A stretch of DNA of 16,718 nt from CAWVWF01 sp963933885 (GTDB lineage: Bacteria > Bacteroidota > Bacteroidia > Flavobacteriales_C > GCA-002722245): contig CAWVWF010000061.1 of assembly GCA_963933885.1 (NCBI GenBank), positions 1-16,718 of the forward strand. The letters run 5' to 3'. A program made the position numbers and the translations under genes. The notes below the pieces were generated by a model, which saw only the letters and a list, made by a program, of their open reading frames with translations, searched no databases and was not told the origin of the DNA. This document shows positions 1 to 7,253 of this stretch, piece by piece. Each line of letters opens with the position of its first letter. Positions within the stretch are counted from its first letter, which is position 1.

Positions 1-111
1 ATCTGGTGCAACCAACTCAGCATCCTTTGATACTATAGCAAGGTCTTTTAAAAAACCAACTTCTGAATCTCTCTTTTGATATGTCACACCTGACATTACT
101 GATATATTCAT
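1..111 (-). CDS. N-terminus of a probable second beta-ketoacyl synthase / chain-length factor (partial)
   Basis: An ATG at 111 opens a frame that stays open to the left edge (37 codons, starting MNISVMSGVTYQ). It begins one base after the TAA of the complete ketosynthase, so the two are almost certainly co-translated. In type II polyene and flexirubin clusters the active ketosynthase is often followed by a second ketosynthase-like subunit acting as chain-length factor, and the short N-terminus would fit such a protein. Only 37 residues are visible and none is a catalytic motif. The reading frame is well supported by its position; the family assignment is inferred from context. Confidence 0.5.
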   Translation of the reverse strand, partial: MNISVMSGVTYQKRDSEVGFLKDLAIVSKDAELVAPD

Positions 112-112
112 A

Positions 113-1285
113 TTAACAAGCGCTAAATATTAATGATGTGCAATTCCCTCCAAATCCAAAAGAATTAGACAACACATGTTTTATGGATTGGTTCTCTGAA
201 AACTTAAGAACAGGCTCCAACTCTGTTTCAGGCATCGCTGATGAAAAAGTATTAGTTGAAAACAAGCAATTATTCTTAATAGAAAGAACACTGAAAACAG
301 CTTCAACAGAACCTGCCGCTGCAAGCGTATGCCCTGTATAACATTTTGTTGAACTAAAAGGTGGAATACTATTTTTGAAAACAGCTTTTATCGCTCTGGA
401 TTCAGAAAGATCATTGTTACGAGTTCCTGTTCCATGAGCACTGATGTAATTAATGTCACTTGGTTTTAAATTAGCTTTTTCAATCGCTAATTTCATAGAT
501 AACTGAGCACCTTCTCCCTCTTCTGAACTAGCAGTCTGATGAAAAGAATCAGATGTGTTTGCCCAACCAGTAATCTCAGAGATCCGACTACCACCAGTTT
601 CATTGATACTTTTATCATTTTCTAATAAGAGAAACGCAGCACCTTCACCTAGGTTCATTCCATTTCTATCAGAATCAAAAGGCTTACAAAGTTCTTTGTT
701 ATAAACTCCGATCGACGTAAATCCACAAATATTATATTTTGTTAATGGATCTACTCCTCCCACAAGAACTCTATCGTATTTTCCGCTGTTGATTAATCTA
801 GCTCCTAACATAATAGCATTTGCTCCTGATGAACAAGCCGTGGAAATAGTATTAATATAACCTGAAATTCCTAATTCCTTAGCAATGTGATCTGTAGTTA
901 AGCCATTATCAAAAGCAAATGCATCTTCTTGATTGTTCTGAACTCCTTCTTGGACAGATTTAAAATAGTCAACTTCAATTTTATCAATCGCTCCATTTGT
1001 TGTTGCAGAAATCAAAGCTAAAGACTTAATGTATTGACTAGGTAAATTAAAAAGTGCTTCTTTAGAAGCTTTCAATCCTAAAAGAGTTGTTCTTGAATAC
1101 TCATCATGATCAATATCTAATTCCTTAGTCAACTCTTGATCACTTAAGTTTATTTTACCTGTAAGCGCTTCAAGTGAACTGTCCATGCTAATTCCTGTAC
1201 TTTCACTTTTTAAAGAGCTCAAGTTTTCATTGCAATCATCACCAATAGCTGTAACAGCTCCAATTCCAGTAACAAAAACTTTCAT
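113..1285 (-). CDS. 3-oxoacyl-[acyl-carrier-protein] synthase, FabF-like (type II polyene ketosynthase)
   Basis: This 390-residue thiolase-fold condensing enzyme should perform decarboxylative Claisen condensation of malonyl-ACP onto an acyl-ACP chain in the cytoplasm. The N-terminus MKVFVTGIGAVTAIG is typical of FabF-like enzymes. The Cys-His-His triad is visible: Cys151 in STACSSGAN, His284 in SAHGTGTRNND and His319 in GHTLAAAGS; the C-terminal SFGFGGNC loop is also present. Length is close to the usual 400 or so. Its ATG directly abuts the TAG of the acyl carrier protein gene, and another ketosynthase-like frame starts one base downstream. An adjacent ACP and dehydratase point to a dedicated polyene (flexirubin/aryl-polyene-like) pathway rather than housekeeping fatty acid synthesis. 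The pathway assignment is inference; the enzyme family is clear. Confidence 0.9.
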   Translation of the reverse strand: MKVFVTGIGAVTAIGDDCNENLSSLKSESTGISMDSSLEALTGKINLSDQELTKELDIDHDEYSRTTLLGLKASKEALFNLPSQYIKSLALISATTNGAIDKIEVDYFKSVQEGVQNNQEDAFAFDNGLTTDHIAKELGISGYINTISTACSSGANAIMLGARLINSGKYDRVLVGGVDPLTKYNICGFTSIGVYNKELCKPFDSDRNGMNLGEGAAFLLLENDKSINETGGSRISEITGWANTSDSFHQTASSEEGEGAQLSMKLAIEKANLKPSDINYISAHGTGTRNNDLSESRAIKAVFKNSIPPFSSTKCYTGHTLAAAGSVEAVFSVLSIKNNCLFSTNTFSSAMPETELEPVLKFSENQSIKHVLSNSFGFGGNCTSLIFSAC

Positions 1286-1546
1286 CTAATTCTCTTCTTG
1301 ATATTTCAGGATGAAATCCGCCATAGTATCTATCGAGTATAAAACCTCTTTTCCAACAGACTCATCTGAGATTTTAACACCATGAAAATTATCCATAATA
1401 ACAACCAATTCCAATGCGTCTATCGAATCTAATTCTAACCCTTCCCCAAACAATGGAGCTGAACTATCAATATCACCTGGTGATACACCTTGCAAGTTTA
1501 ACTCTTCAATTATTTGCTCTTTCAATTGTTGCTTTATGTCAGACAT
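1286..1546 (-). CDS. acyl carrier protein
   Basis: An 86-residue acidic protein with the phosphopantetheine attachment site at Ser41 in ELDSIDALELVV, matching the conserved DSL/DSID motif at the start of helix II. It would carry the growing acyl or polyene chain between the ketosynthase and dehydratase after activation by a 4'-phosphopantetheinyl transferase, which is not in the window. It lies 16 bases after the dehydratase stop, and its TAG touches the ATG of the ketosynthase. Ile instead of Leu after the serine is common in cluster-specific carrier proteins. The family is certain; its being dedicated to this cluster is inferred from position. Confidence 0.93.
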   Translation of the reverse strand: MSDIKQQLKEQIIEELNLQGVSPGDIDSSAPLFGEGLELDSIDALELVVIMDNFHGVKISDESVGKEVLYSIDTMADFILKYQEEN

Positions 1547-1562
1547 ACTTTTATGCTTTTTT

Positions 1563-1979
1563 TTAAGATTTTGAAATATGTAAATTACACTCTATTAATA
1601 ATTCACCTGAGGAATATACATTCCCACTAATCAGAATTAAGTTTCCTATTTCGTTTATTTTTGTTGTCGTCGTTAAAAGTTGAGCACCTACTTGAACACT
1701 ATTGTGAATGGTTAATTTAGATATACATCCAATATAACCTTCCTTTAACATTTCTACTTTTCCTTGAGATTCGAATGCAATTCCAGCAGTTGCTGTTTGA
1801 GCAATATTTTCAATTAGAGCATATTCTTTTAAAGCGTTTTCGTCTAAAAAAATATTATCCTTTCCAATTGTAAAACGGGAAGTATAAACACCATCTTTAA
1901 CATCCAATAGATTATCTATCATAACGAAAGGAGCCCGCTGGGGAATATACTTAAATATGCTACCTCTTTCTTCTCTCAT
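1563..1979 (-). CDS. hot-dog fold 3-hydroxyacyl-ACP dehydratase-like protein (FabZ/ApeP-like)
   Basis: Probably removes water from 3-hydroxyacyl-ACP to give the enoyl-ACP that makes up a polyene. The motif YIPQRAPFVMIDNLLDV matches the FabZ-type PHRxPFxxxDRV stretch, and LIENIAQTATAG matches the central hot-dog helix with its acidic residue (Glu57). The GHFPG segment that carries the catalytic His of FabZ is absent: the corresponding stretch reads NIFLDENALKEYA. I chose ATG 1979 (138 residues), which overlaps the lipoprotein end by 20 bases and has a GAAGAG stretch just upstream. An in-frame ATG at 2024 would add 15 residues (MELWRFFDRVGVRRE) and overlap by 65 bases. Fold and pathway are well supported; catalytic competence is not proven by the residues seen. 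Confidence 0.75.
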   Translation of the reverse strand: MREERGSIFKYIPQRAPFVMIDNLLDVKDGVYTSRFTIGKDNIFLDENALKEYALIENIAQTATAGIAFESQGKVEMLKEGYIGCISKLTIHNSVQVGAQLLTTTTKINEIGNLILISGNVYSSGELLIECNLHISKS

Positions 1980-3102
1980 CTCTCTTCTTACACCAACCCG
2001 ATCGAAAAATCTCCACAATTCCATATATCGACAAAACAGCTATTGCAATTCCTCCAATCACAGCCCCACCAGAAGCTCCCAGTACAGCAATACAAACTCC
2101 TGCACATAAAGTAACAACTAACAATATTGTTAATAAAACAGCAAGAAAACACATGCCAGCACTTCCTCCAGAACGAGCTCTACGAATCTTCTTCAACGTA
2201 TAAGATTTAGCTTTATTAAAATCAAGACTTTTAGCATCATCTTTTACTGTGTTCTCTTTCCCGAATATTGACTGATCAACATGCTCAAGACTATTTGCTA
2301 CAAAAGAATCAGGATGAGTTTTTGATATATTATTTCCTAAGTTGGCTAATAACATCAATGAAGAAAGTGTTGCTGTAGTAAAGGCTAATCTTCTTCTACT
2401 TAGTTTTTTCTTTAATGTGATTTCACCTTTCTTACGAAGAAACGGTGTACTAATAAAACTAAGTAATGCTAAGTTTCCAAATACAATATTAGATCCTGAA
2501 GACATTTCATAACCTAATTTATCAAGGTTATAACCTGCGTATGTTGCTCCAGCCATAGTAGGAAGTTGTAAACCTGCTATTAACCATTGTGTTTTACGAG
2601 GGTTATTAGCCGCCCATTTTGATATTTTATTTAATCTTTTCTTTCCTAACCTAAGACCAAACATAGTAGCTAAAGACATTAGTCCTAAACTCCAGTATGT
2701 TAATGAATCGCCACTTTTCTTATTATTAATAAATGAAGATATAGTAGAATCATTCTCACTAACATTCGTAGAGATCTTGTTTACTTTTAAAGCATCAGTA
2801 TTACTAAACACTTCCAATTCTTTCAAGTTCGAATTATTTTCTACATCAGTTAAAGGCTTAATTTTTTCTTCAATAGAACTCTCGACGATAACTGAAGATA
2901 TTTTCTGATCTTCAATCTTATTATTTACAGTCGACTTTTTCAACGACTCCTTAATAATTTCTTGCTTATCATTTTGTGTATTTGATTTAGCAACTGAATT
3001 ATGCCATTTAACATAGTAACCACTAAAATGTTGTTTTTTCTGAATTGTACAGCCCATTAGAACAATAGAAAACAGTGCAATTATCTTTAATTTAAGTTTC
3101 AT
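1960..3102 (-). CDS. predicted lipoprotein with multi-pass membrane C-terminal region, unknown function
   Basis: I do not recognise a named family. The 380-residue product starts with a lipoprotein signal (MKLKLKIIALFSIVLMGC, lipobox LMGC, Cys18). Next is the stretch QHFSGYYVKWHN and then a polar, Ser/Asn/Lys-rich linker to about residue 130. After that come hydrophobic segments at about 134-150, 173-190, 205-222 and 238-255, a charged stretch, and a long glycine-rich hydrophobic block at 317-366 (probably two helices) ending in a basic tail CKKRDERRKR. A lipid anchor together with an integral membrane part is unusual; the cysteine may be modified while the rest sits in the same membrane. It lies 7 bases after the DUF1702 gene and overlaps the dehydratase, so it belongs to the polyene operon. 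A role in localising or exporting the pigment is only a guess. Confidence 0.7.
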   Translation of the reverse strand: MKLKLKIIALFSIVLMGCTIQKKQHFSGYYVKWHNSVAKSNTQNDKQEIIKESLKKSTVNNKIEDQKISSVIVESSIEEKIKPLTDVENNSNLKELEVFSNTDALKVNKISTNVSENDSTISSFINNKKSGDSLTYWSLGLMSLATMFGLRLGKKRLNKISKWAANNPRKTQWLIAGLQLPTMAGATYAGYNLDKLGYEMSSGSNIVFGNLALLSFISTPFLRKKGEITLKKKLSRRRLAFTTATLSSLMLLANLGNNISKTHPDSFVANSLEHVDQSIFGKENTVKDDAKSLDFNKAKSYTLKKIRRARSGGSAGMCFLAVLLTILLVVTLCAGVCIAVLGASGGAVIGGIAIAVLSIYGIVEIFRSGWCKKRDERRKR

Positions 3103-3109
3103 ATTTTTT

Positions 3110-3970
3110 TTAATTTACTGAATGCATAAGTTCACTTTCAGCATGATTCAAATTTAGAGAAAATTCATTTTTTGAATCCCCTTTTAAAATATTAGTCCGT
3201 AAAAAATCGTTTATTTCTTTTTGGACATTTTTTAAAATATTTAGGTTTAAAAACTTACACTCAACTAAGTCGTTCTTCCTAAAACATTCAGCATTCAACC
3301 TACTTACTTTTCCAATGGAAAATCCAAATACAAATGGTTTATCACCTTCAAACCTGTATAATGATAAATCTTTATCCATTAATCCTCCAACATATCCTGA
3401 AGCAATTCCTACTCCCCTCCACATATCACCTTGAAATCTTAGAGGAAATGAGAATATACACTCCTTAATCTTCAGAAAGTCGCCTTCTTTACTATATAAT
3501 TGTTGTCGCCCAACACCTTGATAATAAGCGAACAAAAATTCATCAGGAATCAGATCTGGATAGATTTGATTGGTAATAGTTTTTCTTGAACGAAATAGAG
3601 CGTCAAAATAACCACAACCATCAAGTATCAACCATTTCTCTCCATCATTAAACAAATCAAAGTAATCACTAAAAACTAATTTCCGTTTTGAAAAAGCCCA
3701 ACCTAATCCTACTAATACATGAACCTTATGGGAAATATCAACTTGATTATAAAAGGAAGTCCATTTTTCTAGGTCTTGATCTTTAACTAGACACTCATAC
3801 CCGATTTCACAAGACAAAGACTCGTACCCTATCGACACGTAATCTTCTGAGAAAGCACCTAAAATCTCTTTTGATAATTCAGAAAAGCTATTCACCGAAT
3901 ACAAACTAGAAATCCCATTAAAGGCGCTATAAACTTCTGCTATATTTATCTTAAGTTGATTCTCAAGCAT
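3110..3970 (-). CDS. DUF1702 family protein
   Basis: This 286-residue protein shows the conserved pattern I associate with DUF1702: KVHVLVGLGWAF (82-93), WLILDGCGYFDALF (113-126), YYQGVGRQQLY (149-159) and DMWRGVGIASGYVGG (182-196). DUF1702 proteins are known as accessory genes of enediyne and some other polyketide clusters, but their biochemical role is, to my knowledge, not established. No signal peptide or membrane span is visible, so it is probably cytoplasmic. The ATG abuts the halogenase TAA directly, so the two are co-translated. Its presence beside a halogenase and type II polyene enzymes suggests chain processing or tailoring. Family fairly sure, function unknown. Confidence 0.78.
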   Translation of the reverse strand: MLENQLKINIAEVYSAFNGISSLYSVNSFSELSKEILGAFSEDYVSIGYESLSCEIGYECLVKDQDLEKWTSFYNQVDISHKVHVLVGLGWAFSKRKLVFSDYFDLFNDGEKWLILDGCGYFDALFRSRKTITNQIYPDLIPDEFLFAYYQGVGRQQLYSKEGDFLKIKECIFSFPLRFQGDMWRGVGIASGYVGGLMDKDLSLYRFEGDKPFVFGFSIGKVSRLNAECFRKNDLVECKFLNLNILKNVQKEINDFLRTNILKGDSKNEFSLNLNHAESELMHSVN

Positions 3971-5668
3971 TTAATTTTCTTCTTGTGGTTCTACAATCAA
4001 TTTCATCAAGTCTTCACTCAAGACATCATCTTTTTTTACAGCATGAGATCTTTTAGCTTTCTCCAACAAATCTCCCCTAGTATCGCCTAAACAACAATTG
4101 TAAGGATCTATCTCATGTTCAATTTCTTGTCCTAAACATTTACTAAAAGCAATTCTATACATTTCTGATGCAATCCCCTCAAGAATTGATAAATTCTTAG
4201 AAACGATTTCAAATGTATCTTCAATATTATAACTCTTTAATAATCCCTTTTGAAATTCTAATAGAAATGAAATACTAAATACATCTATATTCTTTGGCTT
4301 ATAATCAAAGCTATCTTTCACAGACCATGCTTTAAATAATTTCTGCATTGAATTATTTAAAGCATCGAATCGATTTCCTATGCTATTCGCATTTCCTTCA
4401 GAATATTTTTTAATAAAACCAATATTTGAGTATGCATCATTCTTAAAAAGAAAAGCTGTTGTAGACCAGTAACTAGCCCAGTCCCAAGCAACTTTCATAA
4501 TCATCACTTGAGATTTACTCAATATAGAATATTGATCTTCATATAACTTAGTCCACCCTTTAACCATTCGTTTTACAACTTGATTAAAAACTAGTATATC
4601 TAATTTTATTTCTTTCCCACTTAGATCATCAAGCACAAGTTTCGTTATCCATGTATTAGATAAAGCAATCAGATCTGTTCCTGGAGAATAAAGAGGATCT
4701 ATAAATGAAGCTGCATCACCAGTTAATCCCCATCGATCTTTAGAAAAATAAGCTTTAGAATCATGAGAAAAACTTTTCATTACTTTGAAATCAAGCTTTT
4801 TATCTGATAATTCAGCAACTACCTTTCCTAATACTGGTTCATTTGCAAGTAAAAAAACTTTAACCTTATCAAAGGTATTAAGATCTTTAAAATCATGAAA
4901 TTCAGGATCAGCAACTACTCCGATGCTTGTTGCTCCAGAAACAAGAGGAATAATCCACATCCAATAGCCTTCTCCTAATAAATGATTAGTAGCAAATTTT
5001 CTTACACCTGGAGGATACTGAATAATCCATTCTTTATCTTGAGACCAGCTATCAATATCAATTGATTCGTCAAGCCTAAACCAAACTGAATTGATTTCAT
5101 GATTGATTGGTTCCTGTAAATTTAATTTTTTCCTGAGTAATCCATTTCTTCCTGAGCTATCAATTATCCATTTTGCATTCAACAATTCTTTTTGATTGTC
5201 AACTTCATAATTGATTTCATGTATATCTTGATCAAGAGAGATGTTACTCACCTTAGCGCTCAATAAAACATCCACCCCTTTAACTCGAAGAAGATTTATT
5301 AAATAATTTTCAAATAATCCACGATCAATTTGATTTACAACAACTTTATTGAAATCTCTTGCGCCCATTTCGATTCGATCTTCCATCTTATCACTTCTCG
5401 AATTATCGAAGAAGAAGCGGATCCCATATTTTGGCAATTGATTATTATCTAAATAATCAGCTAATTGTAATTTCTCTCTTAAATAGATAGAACCTAGTTC
5501 AGCAATTGATTCTCCAACTTTATGAGTTGCTTCTTTAGCATCAACCTTCCTTTTTTCAAGTACGGTTACTTTTATATTTGAATTATTATTGATCAGTTGT
5601 AAAGCCAAAGTAAGTCCAGAAAGACCTCCTCCTATAATTAAAACATCACAAGTATTACTAGAATTCAT
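3971..5668 (-). CDS. flavin-dependent halogenase-like FAD oxidoreductase
   Basis: A 565-residue flavoprotein of the tryptophan-halogenase superfamily. It has the dinucleotide-binding GGGLSG (13-18 from this start), HKVGES (49-54), WMWIIP (236-241) matching the halogenase WxWxIP signature, and the FAD-contact segment GDAASFIDPLYSPGTD (317-332). The lysine that handles hypochlorous acid in such enzymes lies before GIRF in tryptophan halogenases; here PKYGIRF offers Lys80. These suggest FADH2- and O2-dependent halogenation, or a related hydroxylation, of an ACP-bound or free aromatic/polyene product. A separate flavin reductase would be needed and is not visible. I start at ATG 5668 (MNSSNTCDVLII); a GTG at 5692 would add MCFVIFYI with no benefit. 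First gene of the operon, about 30 bases after a promoter-like element. Halogenase versus monooxygenase cannot be settled from sequence. Confidence 0.82.
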   Translation of the reverse strand: MNSSNTCDVLIIGGGLSGLTLALQLINNNSNIKVTVLEKRKVDAKEATHKVGESIAELGSIYLREKLQLADYLDNNQLPKYGIRFFFDNSRSDKMEDRIEMGARDFNKVVVNQIDRGLFENYLINLLRVKGVDVLLSAKVSNISLDQDIHEINYEVDNQKELLNAKWIIDSSGRNGLLRKKLNLQEPINHEINSVWFRLDESIDIDSWSQDKEWIIQYPPGVRKFATNHLLGEGYWMWIIPLVSGATSIGVVADPEFHDFKDLNTFDKVKVFLLANEPVLGKVVAELSDKKLDFKVMKSFSHDSKAYFSKDRWGLTGDAASFIDPLYSPGTDLIALSNTWITKLVLDDLSGKEIKLDILVFNQVVKRMVKGWTKLYEDQYSILSKSQVMIMKVAWDWASYWSTTAFLFKNDAYSNIGFIKKYSEGNANSIGNRFDALNNSMQKLFKAWSVKDSFDYKPKNIDVFSISFLLEFQKGLLKSYNIEDTFEIVSKNLSILEGIASEMYRIAFSKCLGQEIEHEIDPYNCCLGDTRGDLLEKAKRSHAVKKDDVLSEDLMKLIVEPQEEN

Positions 5669-5702
5669 AATATAAAAAATCACAAAACACACTTACTGAA
5701 AT

Positions 5703-5710
5703 CAAATGTA
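5703..5710 (-). promoter_or_regulatory. candidate -7 promoter element for the polyene operon
   Basis: Read on the minus strand this is TACATTTG, an exact match to the Bacteroidota -7 consensus TAnnTTTG, about 35 bases before the halogenase ATG. No clear -33 TTTG element is seen about 19 bases further upstream, so this is a partial promoter match. Confidence 0.4.
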
Positions 5711-6255
5711 ATACTATACTTTTAATTATCTATAAGACTATTTAAACTCCGAACTTATAATAATTCGCTTTAAAATTGATTTACCATAAAATCATTGTCT
5801 CAATCAACGTATAATTCTTTCCTCCAAGCAAATCTAATCGATGAAACTTAAATAGTTTTATGATTTTCCGCAACAAATAAATACAAATTAGTGAAAAATG
5901 CAAAATGGAAAAAAAAACAGATTTTCAACCTGAAATTTGAGTTCTAAAACAACGGTACAATATCACCTAATCAAAGTAATAATTACTCAGTATCCTTTAA
6001 AAATAGAAGAATTGAATCTTTACTAAAAAAATAACTTAGCTCCGTATGTCAAACAGTTTTTTTCAAAGTGACATTTCATAGTATCTTTTGTTAAACACCG
6101 ATAGTAACTAAAAAGATAAATCCCTTTTCATAGAGCATACCGAGAAAGCACTAGATCGCTGATAAGAACAGTTTCTTAAATATTAAAATTGCATCATTTT
6201 CATAAAACATCGTCTTAGCAAGTGAACATTATATAAATCACTAAAAACGAAAATT
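5711..6255. other. AT-rich divergent intergenic region without a recognisable gene
   Basis: About 545 bases separate the minus-strand polyene operon from the plus-strand cysteine-rich peptide gene. I find no open frame with a recognisable product, no tRNA-like sequence and no strong hairpin with a T-run. It should hold the promoter of the cysteine-rich peptide, but no good TAnnTTTG match is visible on the plus strand, which would be compatible with an alternative (ECF) sigma factor. In an operon-dense window this is by far the longest gap. Confidence 0.5.
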
Positions 6256-6417
6256 ATGAAAACTCAAAATTCAAAAACAGAAAATGGAGTAGCTCAACAA
6301 AATGGAAATGGTTGTTGTGGATTTGAATCACAAAATTCATGTTGTACTCCAAACTCAAAAAACAATGAAGGATCAAATTGTGAATGCACATGTACTTGCT
6401 CTTGTACTTCTTGTTAA
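6256..6417 (+). CDS. 53-residue cysteine-rich peptide, metallothionein-like composition
   Basis: ATG 6256 to TAA 6415-6417 encodes 53 residues. The first 19 are polar (MKTQNSKTENGVAQQNGNG). The rest holds ten cysteines at 20, 21, 29, 30, 42, 44, 46, 48, 50 and 53: two CC pairs followed by a run ending CECTCTCSCTSC. No signal peptide or membrane segment. The alternating CxC pattern resembles metallothioneins and other thiolate metal-binding peptides, but no known family is recognised. A strong hairpin follows the stop, and a SigZ-type sigma factor gene follows 100 bases later on the same strand. Metal buffering or thiol sensing is inference. A ribosomally made, modified peptide is an alternative, but no modification enzyme is adjacent. 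The well-placed terminator and A-rich start region argue that it is a real gene. Confidence 0.7.
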   Translation: MKTQNSKTENGVAQQNGNGCCGFESQNSCCTPNSKNNEGSNCECTCTCSCTSC

Positions 6418-6423
6418 TTAACA

Positions 6424-6460
6424 AACAGAATTAGTCCTCCATTTGGAGGACTTTTCTGTT
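6424..6460 (+). terminator. rho-independent terminator after the cysteine-rich peptide
   Basis: Inner stem GTCCTCC (6434-6440) and GGAGGAC (6445-6451) around an ATTT loop, followed by TTTT. The flanks AACAGAA (6424-6430) and TTCTGTT (6454-6460) are also complementary and extend the stem. It starts 7 bases after the peptide stop, so the peptide is largely transcribed on its own and sigZ needs read-through or its own promoter. Confidence 0.8.
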
Positions 6461-6517
6461 TAATTCAGCAATTGGAATTGACTATTATATTTCTAATCAT
6501 TATTTTTATTGAGAGAT

Positions 6518-7084
6518 ATGGAAGCACAAATTGACAAACTATACAAACCTCTTTTTCTATATGTTAGAAAACGAATTAACAGCCAAGAGGATGCAGAAGA
6601 CCTTACCCAAGAAATCTTCTTAAAACTATCAAAATCTGATAGTGAAAAAATAGATAATGTTAAGAGTTGGGTTTATACAATTGCTAAGAATACAATTACA
6701 GATTACTATCGAAAAAAGAAAGTTCACACAGAAGAATTAGAAGAAAATATCGCAACAAAAGAATTCAATAACGACAATATAGCTAAAGACCTAAGTAATT
6801 GTATATCACCATATTTACACAAACTACCGACCGAATTAAAAGAGATCATGACCTTATCTAAACTTAAGGATATTCCTCAAAAAGAAATAGCAAATCAACT
6901 CGATATAAATTACATCACTGTTCGCTCAAAAACCCAAAGAGGTCGTAAAAAACTTAAGTCAATTTTCACAGAATGCTGCACTGTTTCTCAGGGTGCAAAA
7001 GGTAGTATTATCGGCTTTGAAAAAAATACAGAATGCAGCACTAATTGTGATGACAATTCTAAAAACGAAAAGAGTAATTGTTAA
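6518..7084 (+). CDS. sigZ: ECF-type RNA polymerase sigma factor, SigZ-like, with a cysteine-rich C-terminal tail
   Basis: A 188-residue sigma-70 family factor that should direct RNA polymerase to a small regulon. Region 2 spans about 8-70, including EDAEDLTQEIFLKL and SWVYTIAKNTITDYYRKKK. Region 4 spans about 103-150, with the helix-turn-helix IPQKEIANQLDINYITVRSKTQRGRKKLK. After LKSIF a 38-residue tail holds Cys153, 154, 173, 177 and 188 (ECC ... TECSTNC ... SNC); Cys95 lies in the linker. SigZ proteins are known to carry a cysteine-containing C-terminus instead of having an adjacent membrane anti-sigma factor, and none is seen here. I start at ATG 6518; a TTG at 6509 would add three residues. 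The upstream neighbour is the cysteine-rich peptide. Thiol or metal sensing by the tail is inference. Confidence 0.85.
   Translation: MEAQIDKLYKPLFLYVRKRINSQEDAEDLTQEIFLKLSKSDSEKIDNVKSWVYTIAKNTITDYYRKKKVHTEELEENIATKEFNNDNIAKDLSNCISPYLHKLPTELKEIMTLSKLKDIPQKEIANQLDINYITVRSKTQRGRKKLKSIFTECCTVSQGAKGSIIGFEKNTECSTNCDDNSKNEKSNC
6968..7042 (+). repeat. 60-base-spaced direct repeat in the sigma factor tail
   Basis: ACAGAATGCTGCACT (6968-6982) and ACAGAATGCAGCACT (7028-7042) match at 14 of 15 bases and are exactly 60 bases apart, hence in frame. They encode TECCT and TECST. This looks like a duplicated cysteine motif within the tail. Confidence 0.75.
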
Positions 7085-7240
7085 AATCCAATCGCTTAAA
7101 AACATTCCAATCCCTCCAAAAACAAAATCAATATTTTTTCTCACACTATAAGTTGTACTGTATCAGAAAGTTACACATACAATTTCTATAATTTTTTCTG
7201 ATCGAGAAATATTTATTTTTTTTATCTGAATAATCTGACG

Positions 7241-7248
7241 TTACTTTG
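7241..7248 (+). promoter_or_regulatory. candidate -7 promoter element of the B12 operon
   Basis: TTACTTTG matches the Bacteroidota -7 consensus TAnnTTTG at seven of eight positions and lies just before the riboswitch aptamer, so transcription would start at about 7254. No clear -33 element is visible in the T-rich stretch upstream. Confidence 0.4.
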
Positions 7249-7253
7249 CGTCG

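Noticed and set aside
138..341. Plus-strand open frame inside the ketosynthase gene
   Set aside because: It is a shadow of a clearly conserved enzyme on the other strand and shows no family features.
6256..6417. Cysteine-rich peptide as a lanthipeptide or other RiPP precursor
   Set aside because: No modification enzyme, protease or exporter lies next to it and there is no clear leader/core break; the neighbour is a sigma factor.
6959..7144. Minus-strand open frame across the end of sigZ
   Set aside because: It is antisense to the cysteine tail of the sigma factor and has no recognisable domain or start context.
7162..7202. Inverted repeat ATCAGAAA / TTTCTGAT after sigZ
   Set aside because: The arms are only eight bases with a 25-base loop and no adjacent T-run; in such AT-rich DNA this can arise by chance, so it is not called a terminator or operator.
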